A stretch of DNA of 64,000 bases, from NCBI GenBank assembly GCA_002633005.1, contig NMRA01000379.1:1-64000 (forward strand), in the 5' to 3' direction. The notes under the pieces were generated by a model, which was not told the origin of the DNA, made no database searches, and saw only the letters and a program-made list of their open reading frames with translations. Shown piece by piece: positions 45,906 through 57,195 of the stretch. This DNA is from Phoronis australis (Eukaryota; Phoronida; Phoronidae). A program made the translations under genes and the position numbers. The stretch's first letter is position 1. Every line of letters starts with the position of its first letter.

Positions 45906-46880
45906 GTTTCAGTGTTATATTGTTGTGCCAGTTGAGCAGCTCTATTAATTGCAGTGATCTCAGCCTGAAACACCGTGGCAAGATTTTATCGTTAGGCAAT
46001 CTTGCCACGGTGTTTCAGGCTGAGATCACTGCAATTAATAGAGCTGGCACAACACTATAACACTGAACTTGGCAATCGGCCAATTACCATCTTTTCAGAT
46101 AGCCAGGCAGCAATAAAAGCCCTAAAGAAACTAAGGGTCAACTCTCGTTGTGTTAATGCTTGTATTAATGAGCTTAACAAGCTTGCAATTGAAAGAACCG
46201 TCAATATACGCTGGGTCAGGGCCCATGTGGGAATGAGAATGCAGACAGACTCGCAAAGATAGGAGCAAGCGTTCTGCATTTTGTGCCTGAACCTTCTATC
46301 CCGGTATCTTATGGATGTTGCAGGATGAGTATACGCAACTGGGTACATACCCAGTCAGCATCCCAGTGGGCATCACTTAACTCCTGCAGAGAGACCAAGG
46401 AGAATTTTCCCAACGTGATATAACCAAAAGGTTCAAAAAGCCTTCTGAGTCTAGATATATAGATTGGGTATAAGACACGTCATTCAAATTTTGACGGGCC
46501 ACTGCAACCTAGCCCGACACAGACACATTACTGGGCATATGGGGAGCCCTGTGTGTCCTGAGTGTGATACTGACGTAGAATCTCCTAAACACCTGGTAGA
46601 GTCTTGCCCAGCTTTTTATAGGCTAAAGAGCAACCTACTGGATGGCACTGTTACATGCCTACAACATACAGTGCATGGCAACAAATGGAAACGTCTGTCC
46701 GTTTTCCTAAAGGAGACTGGCAGACTTGAAAACTTTCTTCACGAGGAGCCATAATTGGGGTCTCGTGCCTTTCCTCAGGTGTTTTGTGCAATGGGCCCAA
46801 CCATGAGGCCTGCGCACGTCTGATGCACCGCAAATGACATCAGACAACCTGCACTGTTTTTTTTGTTTTTTTTTTAAGAA
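45906..46880 (+). mobile_element. LINE remnant (RNase H type), 3' end, with 5' inverted duplication
   Basis: It contains the RNase H and C-terminal zinc knuckle described under the pseudogene entry, a short 3' UTR ending in CATCAGACAACCTGCACTG, and a T-rich tail. The first about 80 bp (45906-45985) is an inverted copy of the start of the insertion (45998-46067), with a 12-nt spacer. Confidence 0.75.
45998..46754 (+). pseudogene. Broken LINE ORF2 end: RNase H and CCHC-type knuckle
   Basis: 'TVFQAEITAINRA', 'LAQHYNTELGNRPITIFSDS' and 'WVRAHVGxENADRLAK'-like sequence form an RNase H domain: Glu, then Asp in FSDSQAA, and the HVG..NE.AD motif. Near 46520-46630 'CPECDTDVESPKHLVESCPA' forms a C-C-H-C knuckle. 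These two parts in this order are typical of I/Jockey/R1-related LINEs. The frame is broken at least twice, by an 8-nt loss near 46045 and a shift near 46245, and the reverse transcriptase is absent. A dead fragment. Confidence 0.72.
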
Positions 46881-46992
46881 TATTTACGCGAGTCGTTTAT
46901 TGATCAATCCTATCTAGTCTACCTTTCATAAACATCTTGCATTCTGTAAGACACTAAGAGAATTTGGTATAGAACTTCAGTTGGGGGTTTAT

Positions 46993-47056
46993 CCTGCCAG
47001 AAATCGAACGCGCGTCTTCGTGTGCTACCTTCGTCATCAGGCCAACGAGCAATGCC
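46993..47056 (-). mobile_element. tRNA-like sequence, minus strand
   Basis: On the minus strand TTGCTCGTTGGCCTGATGAC is A-box-like and GCGTTCGATT is the B box. Decayed. Confidence 0.35.
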
Positions 47057-47845
47057 CGCGAATGTTTGATAAAAAGGTTCCTATATCATACACTTTCCCG
47101 CATATTTGGACGCATTTATTGGAGACCCATACAGCGTAATACAAGGGCCGGTATTTTATTGCAAAATGGTATCCTTGAGATGTTTTATGCAATCTCTATG
47201 GTTCACAAATTTCATAATAGGTAATTAGGTTAGTTTTGGCAGTCCTTTTCCTATTCCATTTATTCCTCGTGACCACCTTTCACGTGCGTAATTTCGTATA
47301 CCATTTCTGTCTCCTCAATTTGAGTGTTTATTTTCACAGTATGTTGGATGCCCCTATCGCTTAGGTTGAGCTTATTGGTAACTTTGGTCATTTGTTTTCA
47401 TAATTTTTTGCAATTGATGCGTAATTACTCCCGCGGCAAGACAACGTAAGGCGCGATTACGGACAAAGTTTTAATGAGCCAGTTGATCCAAGCATAGTGC
47501 GTCAATAACATTGTTTTCGTCAATGACGCAGGGCGCCGCCCTATAAATATCCCTACAATTTCTTTCTAGATTGTATTGTTGGGGCTTAATTCAACATAAG
47601 TTTGTGCGCATTACAATTTCACAAAGTCTACTTGTAAATATGTTATGATCGCTCTATACCGTTCCTATTTTTGCCTATTTCTTCTTAACTTGTCCAGGGT
47701 TTTGTGAGAAGCTGTGAGAGGCCTTTTTCATATTTTAAAAATTAAACAATGCAACAAACCACTCATATGTTTGAATACAGCTTCAAGTTGTTTCATTCTC
47801 ACTTTGTGTGTGTTGACTTAAAGTTGCACTTCAACCTGTTTAGAG

Positions 47846-47925
47846 ATTACGTGCAAAGAAAGACGCTGATCTTGGCCAATTGCTGATCTAGTGCTCTTAC
47901 CACTAAGCTACTGAGGCCCGATATC
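47846..47925 (-). mobile_element. tRNA-like sequence, minus strand
   Basis: On the minus strand AGTAGCTTAGTGGTAAGAGC is close to a D-arm/A box. The expected B box is eroded. Confidence 0.35.
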
Positions 47926-48015
47926 TGAACAATTATTGTTTAATTGTCCAAATTGCGTGTGAAAAAGGCGAAATGCCGCTCATGAGATGGATGACATAAC
48001 AACTGACTGCAATGT

Positions 48016-48153
48016 CAGTGGCGGATTTAGAGGGGGGGGCATAAAATTCTCCCAGATTACATTTGGCACTTCGGGAGCGTGCATGTCTGACAGGCAAAAT
48101 CCTGGCTAATACTCTGCCCTACCCCCCAACTCAAAATCCTGGATTCGCCCCTG
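48016..48153. mobile_element. Short TIR element (hAT-like MITE)
   Basis: Begins CAGTGGCGGATTTAG and ends CTGGATTCGCCCCTG, imperfect inverted repeats beginning with CAG(T/G)GGCG, the kind of end seen in many hAT MITEs. 138 bp, no coding capacity. No exact 8-bp duplication was found. Confidence 0.55.
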
Positions 48154-49536
48154 AATGCTCAACGAATCTAAAAGTTGACGCTGAGTGGGCGTTTAGGATG
48201 AAATTTTCCGAATAAAGGTCCACAACCTGAACATTTGACACCAAAAGTTGTAACACCTAATAAACGCCCATGGACTTTTCATCGGATGGGCTCACCATCT
48301 ATGGAAATATTCGTGTAAGCTAATTATGTGAATTCCCTAACTGAGAAACGTGGAGGAGAACGGGTTTGATAACCGCGCCTTTTCAACAGAATATCATGAA
48401 AGTCAACTTTCAAAACTTTTCTTCGTTACATCAGAAACTCGTCCGTTGTACTACACCTCGCATCCTGGATTGGTTTGCACAATACCCCTGTCGTAAAGAG
48501 TTCTGTTTATTATAGGAAGTCAGCCCTACAGTATATTGTGTATTGAAACAACTACCGCATTAGCGATCGCTCCACGGCAATAAAACAGGCTAAAATAAAT
48601 TGATACATCGTGGACTGGTGATTTTCGAACTAGGGTTCTGAATTCCTCTTAAAAAGTTAAGCTAGGTCATTTTGCTCGAAAAATAAGACAAAAATTAGCC
48701 AAAATTCCGGGATGCGCTAAGTTTCGGACCTCTGGTACCCGTTGATGAATGGTTTTAGCAACTCTTTGAATCGTGGTAGGTAATTGGCCTGCGAGCGGTT
48801 AGGCTAGACAAAAAAGCACGGGAACAACAATATATATGTATATTGGGACTAGCATAGTGTCTTTCAAATGTATTGAAGTGATTTATCGTAGGCCTACTAA
48901 AACTGCGATTAGAACGTAATTTATTAGCCTGAAACACTTTGAAAACACACTTTCTGCATTCCGGAAATTAAATTTGAAAATGCGTTATTAACACCTGTAG
49001 GATGACAAAAACACTGTATTTATGGGGCCGTTCGATGACCCCACGCGGCCACATTAGTCGTAAAAATGCTTCGGGTCACTTGAGGGCTAAAATAATCGGC
49101 TCTGCGCAAGGAATAAGTACCCGTAAGTCTATTTGCAAACTTCAGAGCATGTGTCTATACTGTTCGAACCACATGAGCAAAATTTCTGTTTGGCTAAAAA
49201 AGTTATTATTTGTATTGTAATTATCATTATTATTGAACAATTTTACTATCAATGTCAGTTTGGCTAAAAAACTTGTATTTGGCCGACCGCGACATCTTAC
49301 CAGGGCGACGAACTAGTAGTTTTACCATATTCCCAGCCGAAGTTTGAAAGTTTGAATGTTTAAATCTTTGGATGATTGACGGAATGATTCAATGATTTAC
49401 TTGCATGATTTCCAAAAAGTAACTGGAAAATAAGAGCAAAGTTTCCTACGGAAAGAAAGATGTCGTAAGACCTCGCAAAATCACGCGAGTACGAAGGCGA
49501 GTATGCTCAGGGTAGAGTTCAGTTATGCTAGGACTA

Positions 49537-49644
49537 CGCTAAGACCTCGCTTAAATCTAGCCAAAATCACGTGTTCTCATTTAAAATACATGACAATATC
49601 TCGCGTAATTTCACAAAGCCTTGATTTTTAGCGAGGTCTTAGCG
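49537..49644. mobile_element. 108-bp MITE, copy 1
   Basis: Perfect 15-bp inverted repeats CGCTAAGACCTCGCT / AGCGAGGTCTTAGCG. The core (CACGTGTTCT.. CAATATCTC) is shared with 56723-56828. Confidence 0.75.
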
Positions 49645-49853
49645 TTACCTTACTCTGCCTAGGTGGCACCACGGTGACAGTTAGACCGTAGCCGTGACCC
49701 CAATACATTGTTTTGGGGTAGCTGGTTTTCGGACCGTTTAGAGGCATGCATTACAATATAGATTCGGCGAACCTGGTTTGCCTGTGTTTGGGAACATGTT
49801 GTGAATTAAAAAGTGCACCAGTTCTGAGCCGTAGATACACGTTTCTTCAAAAT

Positions 49854-49855
<2 letters not shown>

Positions 49856-49899
<44 letters not shown>

Positions 49900-49900
49900 N
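49856..49900. repeat. Poly-C run ending in N
   Basis: More than 40 C in a row followed by one N; probably a sequencing or assembly artefact at a contig join. Confidence 0.9.
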
Positions 49901-50253
49901 ATAGTAAATTTGCTTTCAGAATCTAGTTTTGGCTCGAGTCGTGTCGAGCATTGACAGAGACTGCTGGCGGTTTTACGCTGAAAAACGTCAATTTTGCGTT
50001 TCTTCCAGTTTTTCTCGGAGCCTCGATTCCTTTTTTGGTGGAAGGCAAAGGGCCACAAATACCATACAGAATAAATTTTGTGTTGTTATGTGTAGCGCTT
50101 GATGACTCAAAACATTTTGTTTTAACATTAGAGTTTCTAACAGAAGAAAGAGGGCACGTCCTGTGATATCAGTGTTCACTGTCGGCCAGACAAAACTAAT
50201 TGAGAACTGTTACACATTGCCTTTTCGGGAGTTTACTGACCTATACTTACAAA

Positions 50254-50294
50254 ATGGCCACCACTGAAGTGATGGGTGACTGGAAGTTGAAGTA
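50254..50294 (+). CDS. Possible small first coding exon, unidentified
   Basis: AAAATGGCCACC is a good initiation context. The reading 'MATTEVMGDWKL' stops at a GTACGT donor-like site (50295). No continuation exon was found, and the call rests on start and donor only. Confidence 0.15.
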
Positions 50295-50299
50295 CGTGT

Positions 50300-53180
50300 T
50301 GAATTATGGGATAACAGACACTTAGCGATTACAAAGTACGGTTTTTGTACTTGCTTAATAGTTACACGATATTCAATCACAAAATCGCTTTCAAATAAAA
50401 ATAAAGTCACCTTAAACCTTATAACCTAAAGCGAACTAAAATTTATTTGTATTAGATTTGATATATATGTAGTGTGATTTCGTCATTGATCAACGCATGC
50501 GCGTTCCTGAAAGATGAAGTCGAGCGAATTTAGGGGGACAAGCCTTCACCACGGCCCGTATACACGTTACTACCCCGCGAAATTTACCCTGAAACCTGAA
50601 CATCAACCAATTACAGGAAACCGTTACTACGGAAACAATAAGAGTCCGTTTTTTACTGGTCTGAAAGATTCACTTGTTACTCTGGTTTCAGTTATTTTTA
50701 CTTAGTTCCAGAAAACAATAGGTTTCTATAAAGTTATTTAACACAGAGACATGAACGGTTGGTTTTGGACAAAAGGTATCCTGAAATTTAATGCTTGGTC
50801 TCATCCTTTTCTAGATGCCAGTGAGTATCGGAGCCTCATACCGCTATACTGGCATATGTGATGCTTCACGCAACACATTAGAAATTATCCGTGGTAAGAG
50901 TGCCTGTGTGTGGTTGGAGTTCAGGTCCGGCGGTAGTGGTGCGTATTTTTGGCTACGGTAAAAGTGAGAACGGGTGTCTTTCACTGTTCAACATCCATCG
51001 ACATTCCATAGAGGAATAAGAATAAGCCACGTACTAGATTTTTTAAGTGACGGTGACACGCTCCAGACTGCCGAAGTATTTTACCGAGACCAGGCGTGTA
51101 TAGAAGCTTGAGCGCTGACAGATTTCTGTTTCAGAAGAGAACATTGTATCCATACCAGACAATACACCGGTACTGAGAAGTTGGTGCACCATCTAAAACT
51201 ATAAGGCTGACCAACTTCATTATCCCCCAGTTTCCTGTAAGACGTTCGTGTTATCATTAGGGTTTCTAATGACGCTCTTGGTGCCGGCTGCCATCGGTTC
51301 TGCACGTCTATGTAGTTGCAGAGTGTGACGTATGCTTCTTCGTAGGTGCCACACATCTACTCATGTTGAAGTGTGGACGTCTCGTGGAAGCAAGAAAAAC
51401 AGAGAAGGTTGCTGTTTGGGGAATATTGGAAGTGAAGTGAGGATGTTTGTGATTAGCAGAACTTGTTCTGCTTTGCCTTTGACCTCATAAGGTAGAACTG
51501 TCGTGAGGACTTGACAGGGACCTCATGAGTCTCACACTCCACTGATTTATATACACTAGCTTGAAAAGGCTTTGCCCAGTTACACATTTTGTGTCATAAA
51601 ACTGAGAGATAATCATACCTGCAGCTAATGCAGCTAGTAGAACTTGTCTCGTTTATCACATTGGTGTAGGCTCACAGAAGAACTGTGATTTTCTGTTGAG
51701 CCCAGACCGTCCGGTGGTGCACCATATACCAACTCCTGACGGTCTCTCACGACGATTTAGCGTTATGCTGACAGCATCTTGTTCTCATCTGTACGACAGA
51801 ACGATAGCCATGGGAGCTGGGGAGTAAGGTAGTCAAAAATAGAACCGAAGCTTGCAGCCCAACCTCTTTTAGTTCCAGAGGCTGTACAGACGATGCGATA
51901 TCAGGGATTTCCGAGAGAAAAACTACCATTTTCCCACAGTGATTTCCTATTCAAACTGCCATCCAGGGGATCCTTACGAAAAACATTGCAGGATTCGTTT
52001 AGTTTGCTGCAAAAAGAGGTTTTCATTTGTTGGCAGCTTCACGAATGTAAAGGAAATCTGTCGATGCCGGAGTTTAAAAGCGACATGCTTCAAATACCTT
52101 AACGGCCCTCTTTTAAAGAACAAAATTGAAAGAATAGTTACATGTGCCAAATATGCAAAACGATACTCATCCCGAAAGAGCTTCCATGGTAACTTCGAAA
52201 GTTTTATCTGAAAGAGGGGTTTTCTTAATTGAATGGGAATTTTTTTCCAAAACCATCCTTTACAGAAGCTGACAGGCATGAACTTGCCCCAGTTCTGGAG
52301 CATAGATACAGTTACACAAGCATCCACACTCGTCGGAAAAACCAGACTGGGGTTAATACTGGAGGGCATTGACAGATCACTAGAGTCCCTGATGACGACA
52401 GCTTCAAAGATCAAAGTTGAATGAAACTCTAACAATTGTGGTTCCACAAAATGTTTCCAAGCCAGTTTTGTTCTCCCTTAACCACATATATTCACCTATA
52501 ACACGTTTCCACGTATCACTCCGGCTGGTCTGCTAACTCAGCTTGTCCGGAACCTGCTTCGCAGGTTGTTATAGCCCAGTTGGCTGTTTGATTTACCCAC
52601 TTGGTACTTTATTATATGATATTTGCCCATTTGGCAGTTGTACCCATTTGGTACTTGTTATTGAATTTGCCGTTTTGCTCGACCCAGTTGGTAGGCAATC
52701 GGCCAATACCCATTTGGTATTATGTACCCATTTGGTACTATGCTAACCTGTGCCACTTAGTATCCCATACTCAATTACACATTGGGTATCGTAAATGTGT
52801 GTGTTGTCTCTTGTAAGATTCATTTGTAGAGCTGTGACCCTGAAGTTCCCAATACAACCTAAAATATATATTATTGTTGTTGTTTTATTTGTCCCCAATA
52901 ATGACTGAATAACTGAAACAGCACGTGTTCTAGAGTTCAGAATGGTGAACATATTTTTTAAGGCGAGATAAGGTGTTTCCTTGAAAATCCAAGGCTCTCA
53001 AACATAAGAACTAATCCGACTAAAAGTACGTTGCTTGACATGTTTGCGAGATTTGTAGCAGGATCTACGGCAATGTTTTTACTCAGTTTTGTCATTATTT
53101 AGCCAATCGTCCCATGTAAATGAACGTCTATGCACAACGAAGTAATGCAATTTCCCCATTGTCACAAAATCCGCGCATCA
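50300..53180. other. Unassigned interval before the GPCR
   Basis: A minus-strand frame at 51974-52447 (157 codons) and overlapping plus-strand frames show no recognisable domain. A degenerate repeat built on ACCCATTTGGTA lies at about 52570-52745. Nothing else is recognised. Confidence 0.4.
52570..52745. repeat. Degenerate tandem repeat around ACCCATTTGGTA
   Basis: About nine imperfect, unevenly spaced copies of (A/C)CCA(C/T)TTGG(T/C)A, separated by variable linkers. It looks like an old, decayed array. Confidence 0.6.
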
Positions 53181-53188
53181 AGCACAAG

Positions 53189-54319
53189 CTAATATTTTCC
53201 ATTGCTTGACGAATTCATGTCTTGACCGAGTGAACACGTGGTCGCAGTAGAACTGCGGCGTGAATCCGACGAAAAGGTAACGGTAAACGTCGACCTTTTT
53301 GATTCCAGTATACGCTTGTTTTTGCGACAACTCTTTGTGAAGAGCAACTTTACTTGTTTTCTAAACTTGGATCCCATGATTACATAGATAAAAAAGTTGA
53401 CAGCAGAGTTGAATATGACGAGCATATTACTGAGGATATTGAAGTACCTTTGCGGCAAAGGGTCCAAAGTATTTCCCGTTGCGTACTGCAGGTGGTTCAC
53501 GCTGATCGGGATCTGGCAAATGAGGAAAACGAGAATAATCGAGCATAACATGGCAGTAATGCGATTGCCTGACGAGGCAATAGTGGACAGGCTCACACCT
53601 AGGTGACGGCGTCTCGCTTCAGCTCCAGCTCTGATGGCGTGAACGAGTCTAATGTTGATCACAAGAAGGATAACAATCGGCAGGAGATAGATCAAGATGA
53701 TGTAAACGCACGTCATCACATAACCGTAAACGGCATTTTTGCCCAACTTGTCCTTTTCAATAACCGTTATCATTGAGTCTGTGCAGTAGTCGTACCGTTC
53801 TGTAGTTTTTGCTGTGAAGAATCGTGGAAAGTTAACGCCAACCCCAACTAGAACAGCTGCAGTTATCTGAATTTTCACCATTCGTAGGTCACTCCAGTGT
53901 CTCGAGTGAAGTGGCCAGCAGACAGCTATGTAGCGGTCCACAGCTACCAAAACCACAAAGAACACGGAAAGCGTTTGGAACATAACACCGAGCGGATACT
54001 CCCAGACGTCGACGTAAGACACTTTATCGAAGTACTCTTTGAATGCACCAGTGTATGGGTAGATTGACCGAAAACATTGAAACAGAAGTCCGTGCACCGC
54101 CAGGTACAAAAAATCCGAGACCGCTAAACATGTTAGCAACAGAGACGTTGTGGAATATTTTTCTCTTGAAAACGCGATGACAGATATGACGTTGCCAACC
54201 ATTCCTACCACACACAAAAAACCAACGATAACTGTGTCGACAATAAATGCAAAAAAGTCAGCATCAATCGTTTCGTTGGGATCGGGGCAATCCACTGAGA
54301 TATTGTTGGGAAAATCCAT
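53189..54319 (-). CDS. Rhodopsin-class GPCR, FMRFamide-receptor-like, single exon
   Basis: 376 residues from ATG 54319, chosen because the frame upstream to 54406 has no ATG. Seven hydrophobic segments lie near 24-50, 58-80, 107-132, 148-168, 197-222, 253-277 and 292-315. Landmarks: GN at 42-43, LAVSD at 65-69, DRY at 128-130 followed by IAVCWPL, and NFFIY at 308-312 in place of NPxxY. N-glycosylation sites are N6 and N15. The pattern 'YPLGVMFQTLSVFFVVLVAV' before DRY and the NxxIY motif resemble FMRFamide/peptide receptors of protostomes and amphioxus. The usual Cys at the top of TM3 is absent. The C-terminal tail is Ser/Arg-rich. The ligand is unknown; a neuropeptide is likely. It is a plasma-membrane receptor coupling to G proteins by family. 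Confidence 0.88.
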   Translation of the reverse strand: MDFPNNISVDCPDPNETIDADFFAFIVDTVIVGFLCVVGMVGNVISVIAFSREKYSTTSLLLTCLAVSDFLYLAVHGLLFQCFRSIYPYTGAFKEYFDKVSYVDVWEYPLGVMFQTLSVFFVVLVAVDRYIAVCWPLHSRHWSDLRMVKIQITAAVLVGVGVNFPRFFTAKTTERYDYCTDSMITVIEKDKLGKNAVYGYVMTCVYIILIYLLPIVILLVINIRLVHAIRAGAEARRRHLGVSLSTIASSGNRITAMLCSIILVFLICQIPISVNHLQYATGNTLDPLPQRYFNILSNMLVIFNSAVNFFIYVIMGSKFRKQVKLLFTKSCRKNKRILESKRSTFTVTFSSDSRRSSTATTCSLGQDMNSSSNGKY

Positions 54320-54406
54320 CGTTACCAAACTCAGTACTTCCCATAAAATGTCAGCCAAGACGTTATCGACAGTGCTCGTGAACACGTCTTTTACCTGATG
54401 GATCAA

Positions 54407-56720
54407 GAACGCAGTTAGTAATGAGTTTTCAGCCCACCTAACCCATAACTAACACGCGGTACATCTTTAGCGGCAATAAATTGGGATCAACAGACCATGG
54501 CGGCCTTGTAACGTATTCTCTTGTCTTCGCGTCTCGTCGTTCTGAAATAAGAAGTATACGTTGGTTAAAGATTTAGTAAATGGAGATACAAAAGTACGTA
54601 ATTCAGTAAAGGAAAGTGTCGTAATGTAAACCTGACACCTGTTGCAAAATGGCGCCCAAAATACGAGCTAATCCTGTTTTCGGAGTTTGATTAATCTTGT
54701 CTATAAATGTTTGAACCTCTTGTGTTACGTGTACGGCGAACTACAATACCGTGATTAACATGCCCTCTCATATGTTACTGCTTTACAACAAAGAGTTTAT
54801 AAATTTTCATTCTTTGTAAAACACAGGCTATTCTTGGAACTTTCAAAGGTCACCCTTCGCACGTAAACTTGTAAAATTGTTTTCGTTTCTGGTACCTCAA
54901 ATATAAGCTCTCGCGAGCATTCGGAGTCGATATACGGAAGTGTGCTAGTGACATCGACAAGCCGTAAAAATCATTGTGGGTCAGTGTCCTCTATTTAGGA
55001 GTCTAGTTTGCTGAAACTCAGGTATGTAGTATTTTAGTAAATTTTAATGAATGCCATTGTTTTTGTCAATCATTGGTATGGATAGTCATTTATAGTTCAC
55101 TTATGTTAATTGATAAATGAATAATTATTTCTTGTCACTAACACTTAATGCATAATTCAAGGAGGTTATCCATCAGTGCTGCTATATAGGGATTAAGGAT
55201 CAACTCAAGTAGGGATGTACGGTGTAATTTTTATAATGCATAACGCAACAAAAGCATTAGTTCACAAATTAAAATCTGTTTTTCATTAAGTTCTATAACT
55301 ACAACAATACAAAGGTACTTACCTGTAGTTACAAATAAAGCCAGCCAAACCGTTTCGCCATGGTATCATTCTGTTGGTGAGTTATGCGGTGCACTGACGT
55401 TTTATAGCTGTTGTTATGTTGATGGCTGACCATCAGTCATCCAAAATAGGCTTTTAACTATCGTCTTTAATGTTTCGAAGCTCGAAATTAGAGAGGAATA
55501 TTTGCATGTTTTCTGCTTGACGGGTGAAATTTTGTCACGCAACAAGCAATTTATTGAACAAATATCTGGGCTTTAAAGTAGGCCTAGTTCTTGATCAGCG
55601 AAACGCTGTTGAGTTTTTAAAATGACTTCGTGGTCAACACTGGGAAGTGTTTCGTAGTCACTCGCGATCCACTTGCAGAGAGAAATTTTTGCTTATGGAA
55701 CGGAAACAGAAATCCCACATTCCATCGTCACGGTGGCATTCAACAGTTTTTGCTAATTTGGGGCTTAAAACACTAGATCAACGGAGCCTCACCTCTCTGT
55801 TGCACGGGTTGTTAGATATAAAATATGAAGAGCAAAGTGGTTCAAAGACTTCAAAAACAGTCCAACAAAACCGATTGCAAAACTTTATTTTTGGATTTTT
55901 TACCACTCTCGCAAGTGCAACTGGTAAAAATACACCAAGTTTTTACCCCGAAGCCACCGTTCGTATGCGATTATTATGAACTGAGTGGGAGTAGCAATGC
56001 ATTCAGACTCTCAAAATCCTTCCGGTTATAGAACTCAGACGAAAGGTGTAGGCAACTGGGCTTTTCACAAATCCGAAAAATACCTGAATTTCTGTCTAAG
56101 TTTCTTCTTCACACTTGCTTGTAGTGAAGGTTTAAGAAAAGCCATGCGTGAGCACAAATGAACCAATTAAAGGACCAATAACTAGCATGCTTTTAATCTG
56201 AACAGACTCAAACATCAAGTAGTGCCATTCATACATAGCCTTCATAAAAATGCCCATTTCGCGATTTTGAATGGAAATGGGGAGGTAAATTCAATCGTGG
56301 CTAAAAAACAATTGATCACCACCTCACCAACCAATCACATCAGCCGGCATTTTGTTAACGGTATCTGCGAATTCGTCTTCCGGTAAGCCGAGAATACAAT
56401 CAAGTTCCTCACTGCGTTGACATCCTTGACGTACATGTAAGTTGATACATGGACATCGGACATCAATATAAAGGAGAGAATTGATGAGACGAGGGACCAG
56501 TATGTGCTCTTTTGATTTTGGGGAGGCCAGCCTTCATTGCTAAGTATCTCGACGTCATTTATACGACCAGTCATGTGCCAGAATGAATCGGAGCCGTCTA
56601 TAGACTTTACTATATGGTACAATTCTGGTAAGATTACAAGCATACTCGCGAAACACTCGCCCTTTACTCATGCGATTTTACGTGGACATGCCTGGCGTGC
56701 GTTCAATAGACGCGAGGACC
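54407..56720. other. Interval upstream of the GPCR, no gene assigned
   Basis: A CTCAG|GTATGT donor-like site at about 55021 could end a non-coding exon of a plus-strand gene. A 110-codon frame at 55647-55979 has no recognised domain. About 56387-56545 shares 'AATACA(A/G)TCAAGTTCCT' and 'GCC(A/G)(A)CCTTCATTGCTAA'-like words with 33095-33305. Confidence 0.35.
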
Positions 56721-56722
56721 TA

Positions 56723-56828
56723 CGCTAGGACCTGGCTAAAACCGTCAAAGTCACGTGTTCTTAATTAAAATACACGGCAATATCTCACGTAATCGCGCGA
56801 AGTCTTGCTTTTTAGCGAGGTCCTAGCG
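56723..56828. mobile_element. 106-bp MITE, copy 2
   Basis: Same family as 49537-49644. Ends CGCTAGGACCTGGCT / AGCGAGGTCCTAGCG, with a shared core containing TCACGTGTTCT and CAATATCTC. Confidence 0.75.
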
Positions 56829-57195
56829 TTACTGAACGGGAGGCTGGTTTTGCCTTCCGTGGGTTTCTTGCGCCTGCGCCCAAACGCACCCCTGGTTCAA
56901 GTTCCGTACACGCATGACACTCACCGCTGCAAGATCTCGCGACATGTCGCCGAAACCACGTGACTGCAATAGCTTTACTCGGCAGTTCTTTTGCCTTTAC
57001 GATGTGAAGCAGCTGGTTATGTGATGATGAATGATCGTCAAACTCAAAGAGCTGTTGTTACATGCATTTATAGATTCGATTGTGCTCGAAATGTTAAAAT
57101 TAAATATAAAACCAGAACGTCCTATATATCGATTCCATTAGCTCAGGGATGAACAAGTTTTGGACGGCAACCCAGTAGTGAAGGTAGATAGGACC

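Noticed and set aside
51974-52447. 157-codon minus-strand frame
   Set aside because: No domain, no splice or promoter signal, and overlapping plus-strand frames of similar quality. Kept only as an unassigned interval.
55647-55979. 110-codon plus-strand frame
   Set aside because: No family resemblance, and composition like the surrounding non-coding DNA.
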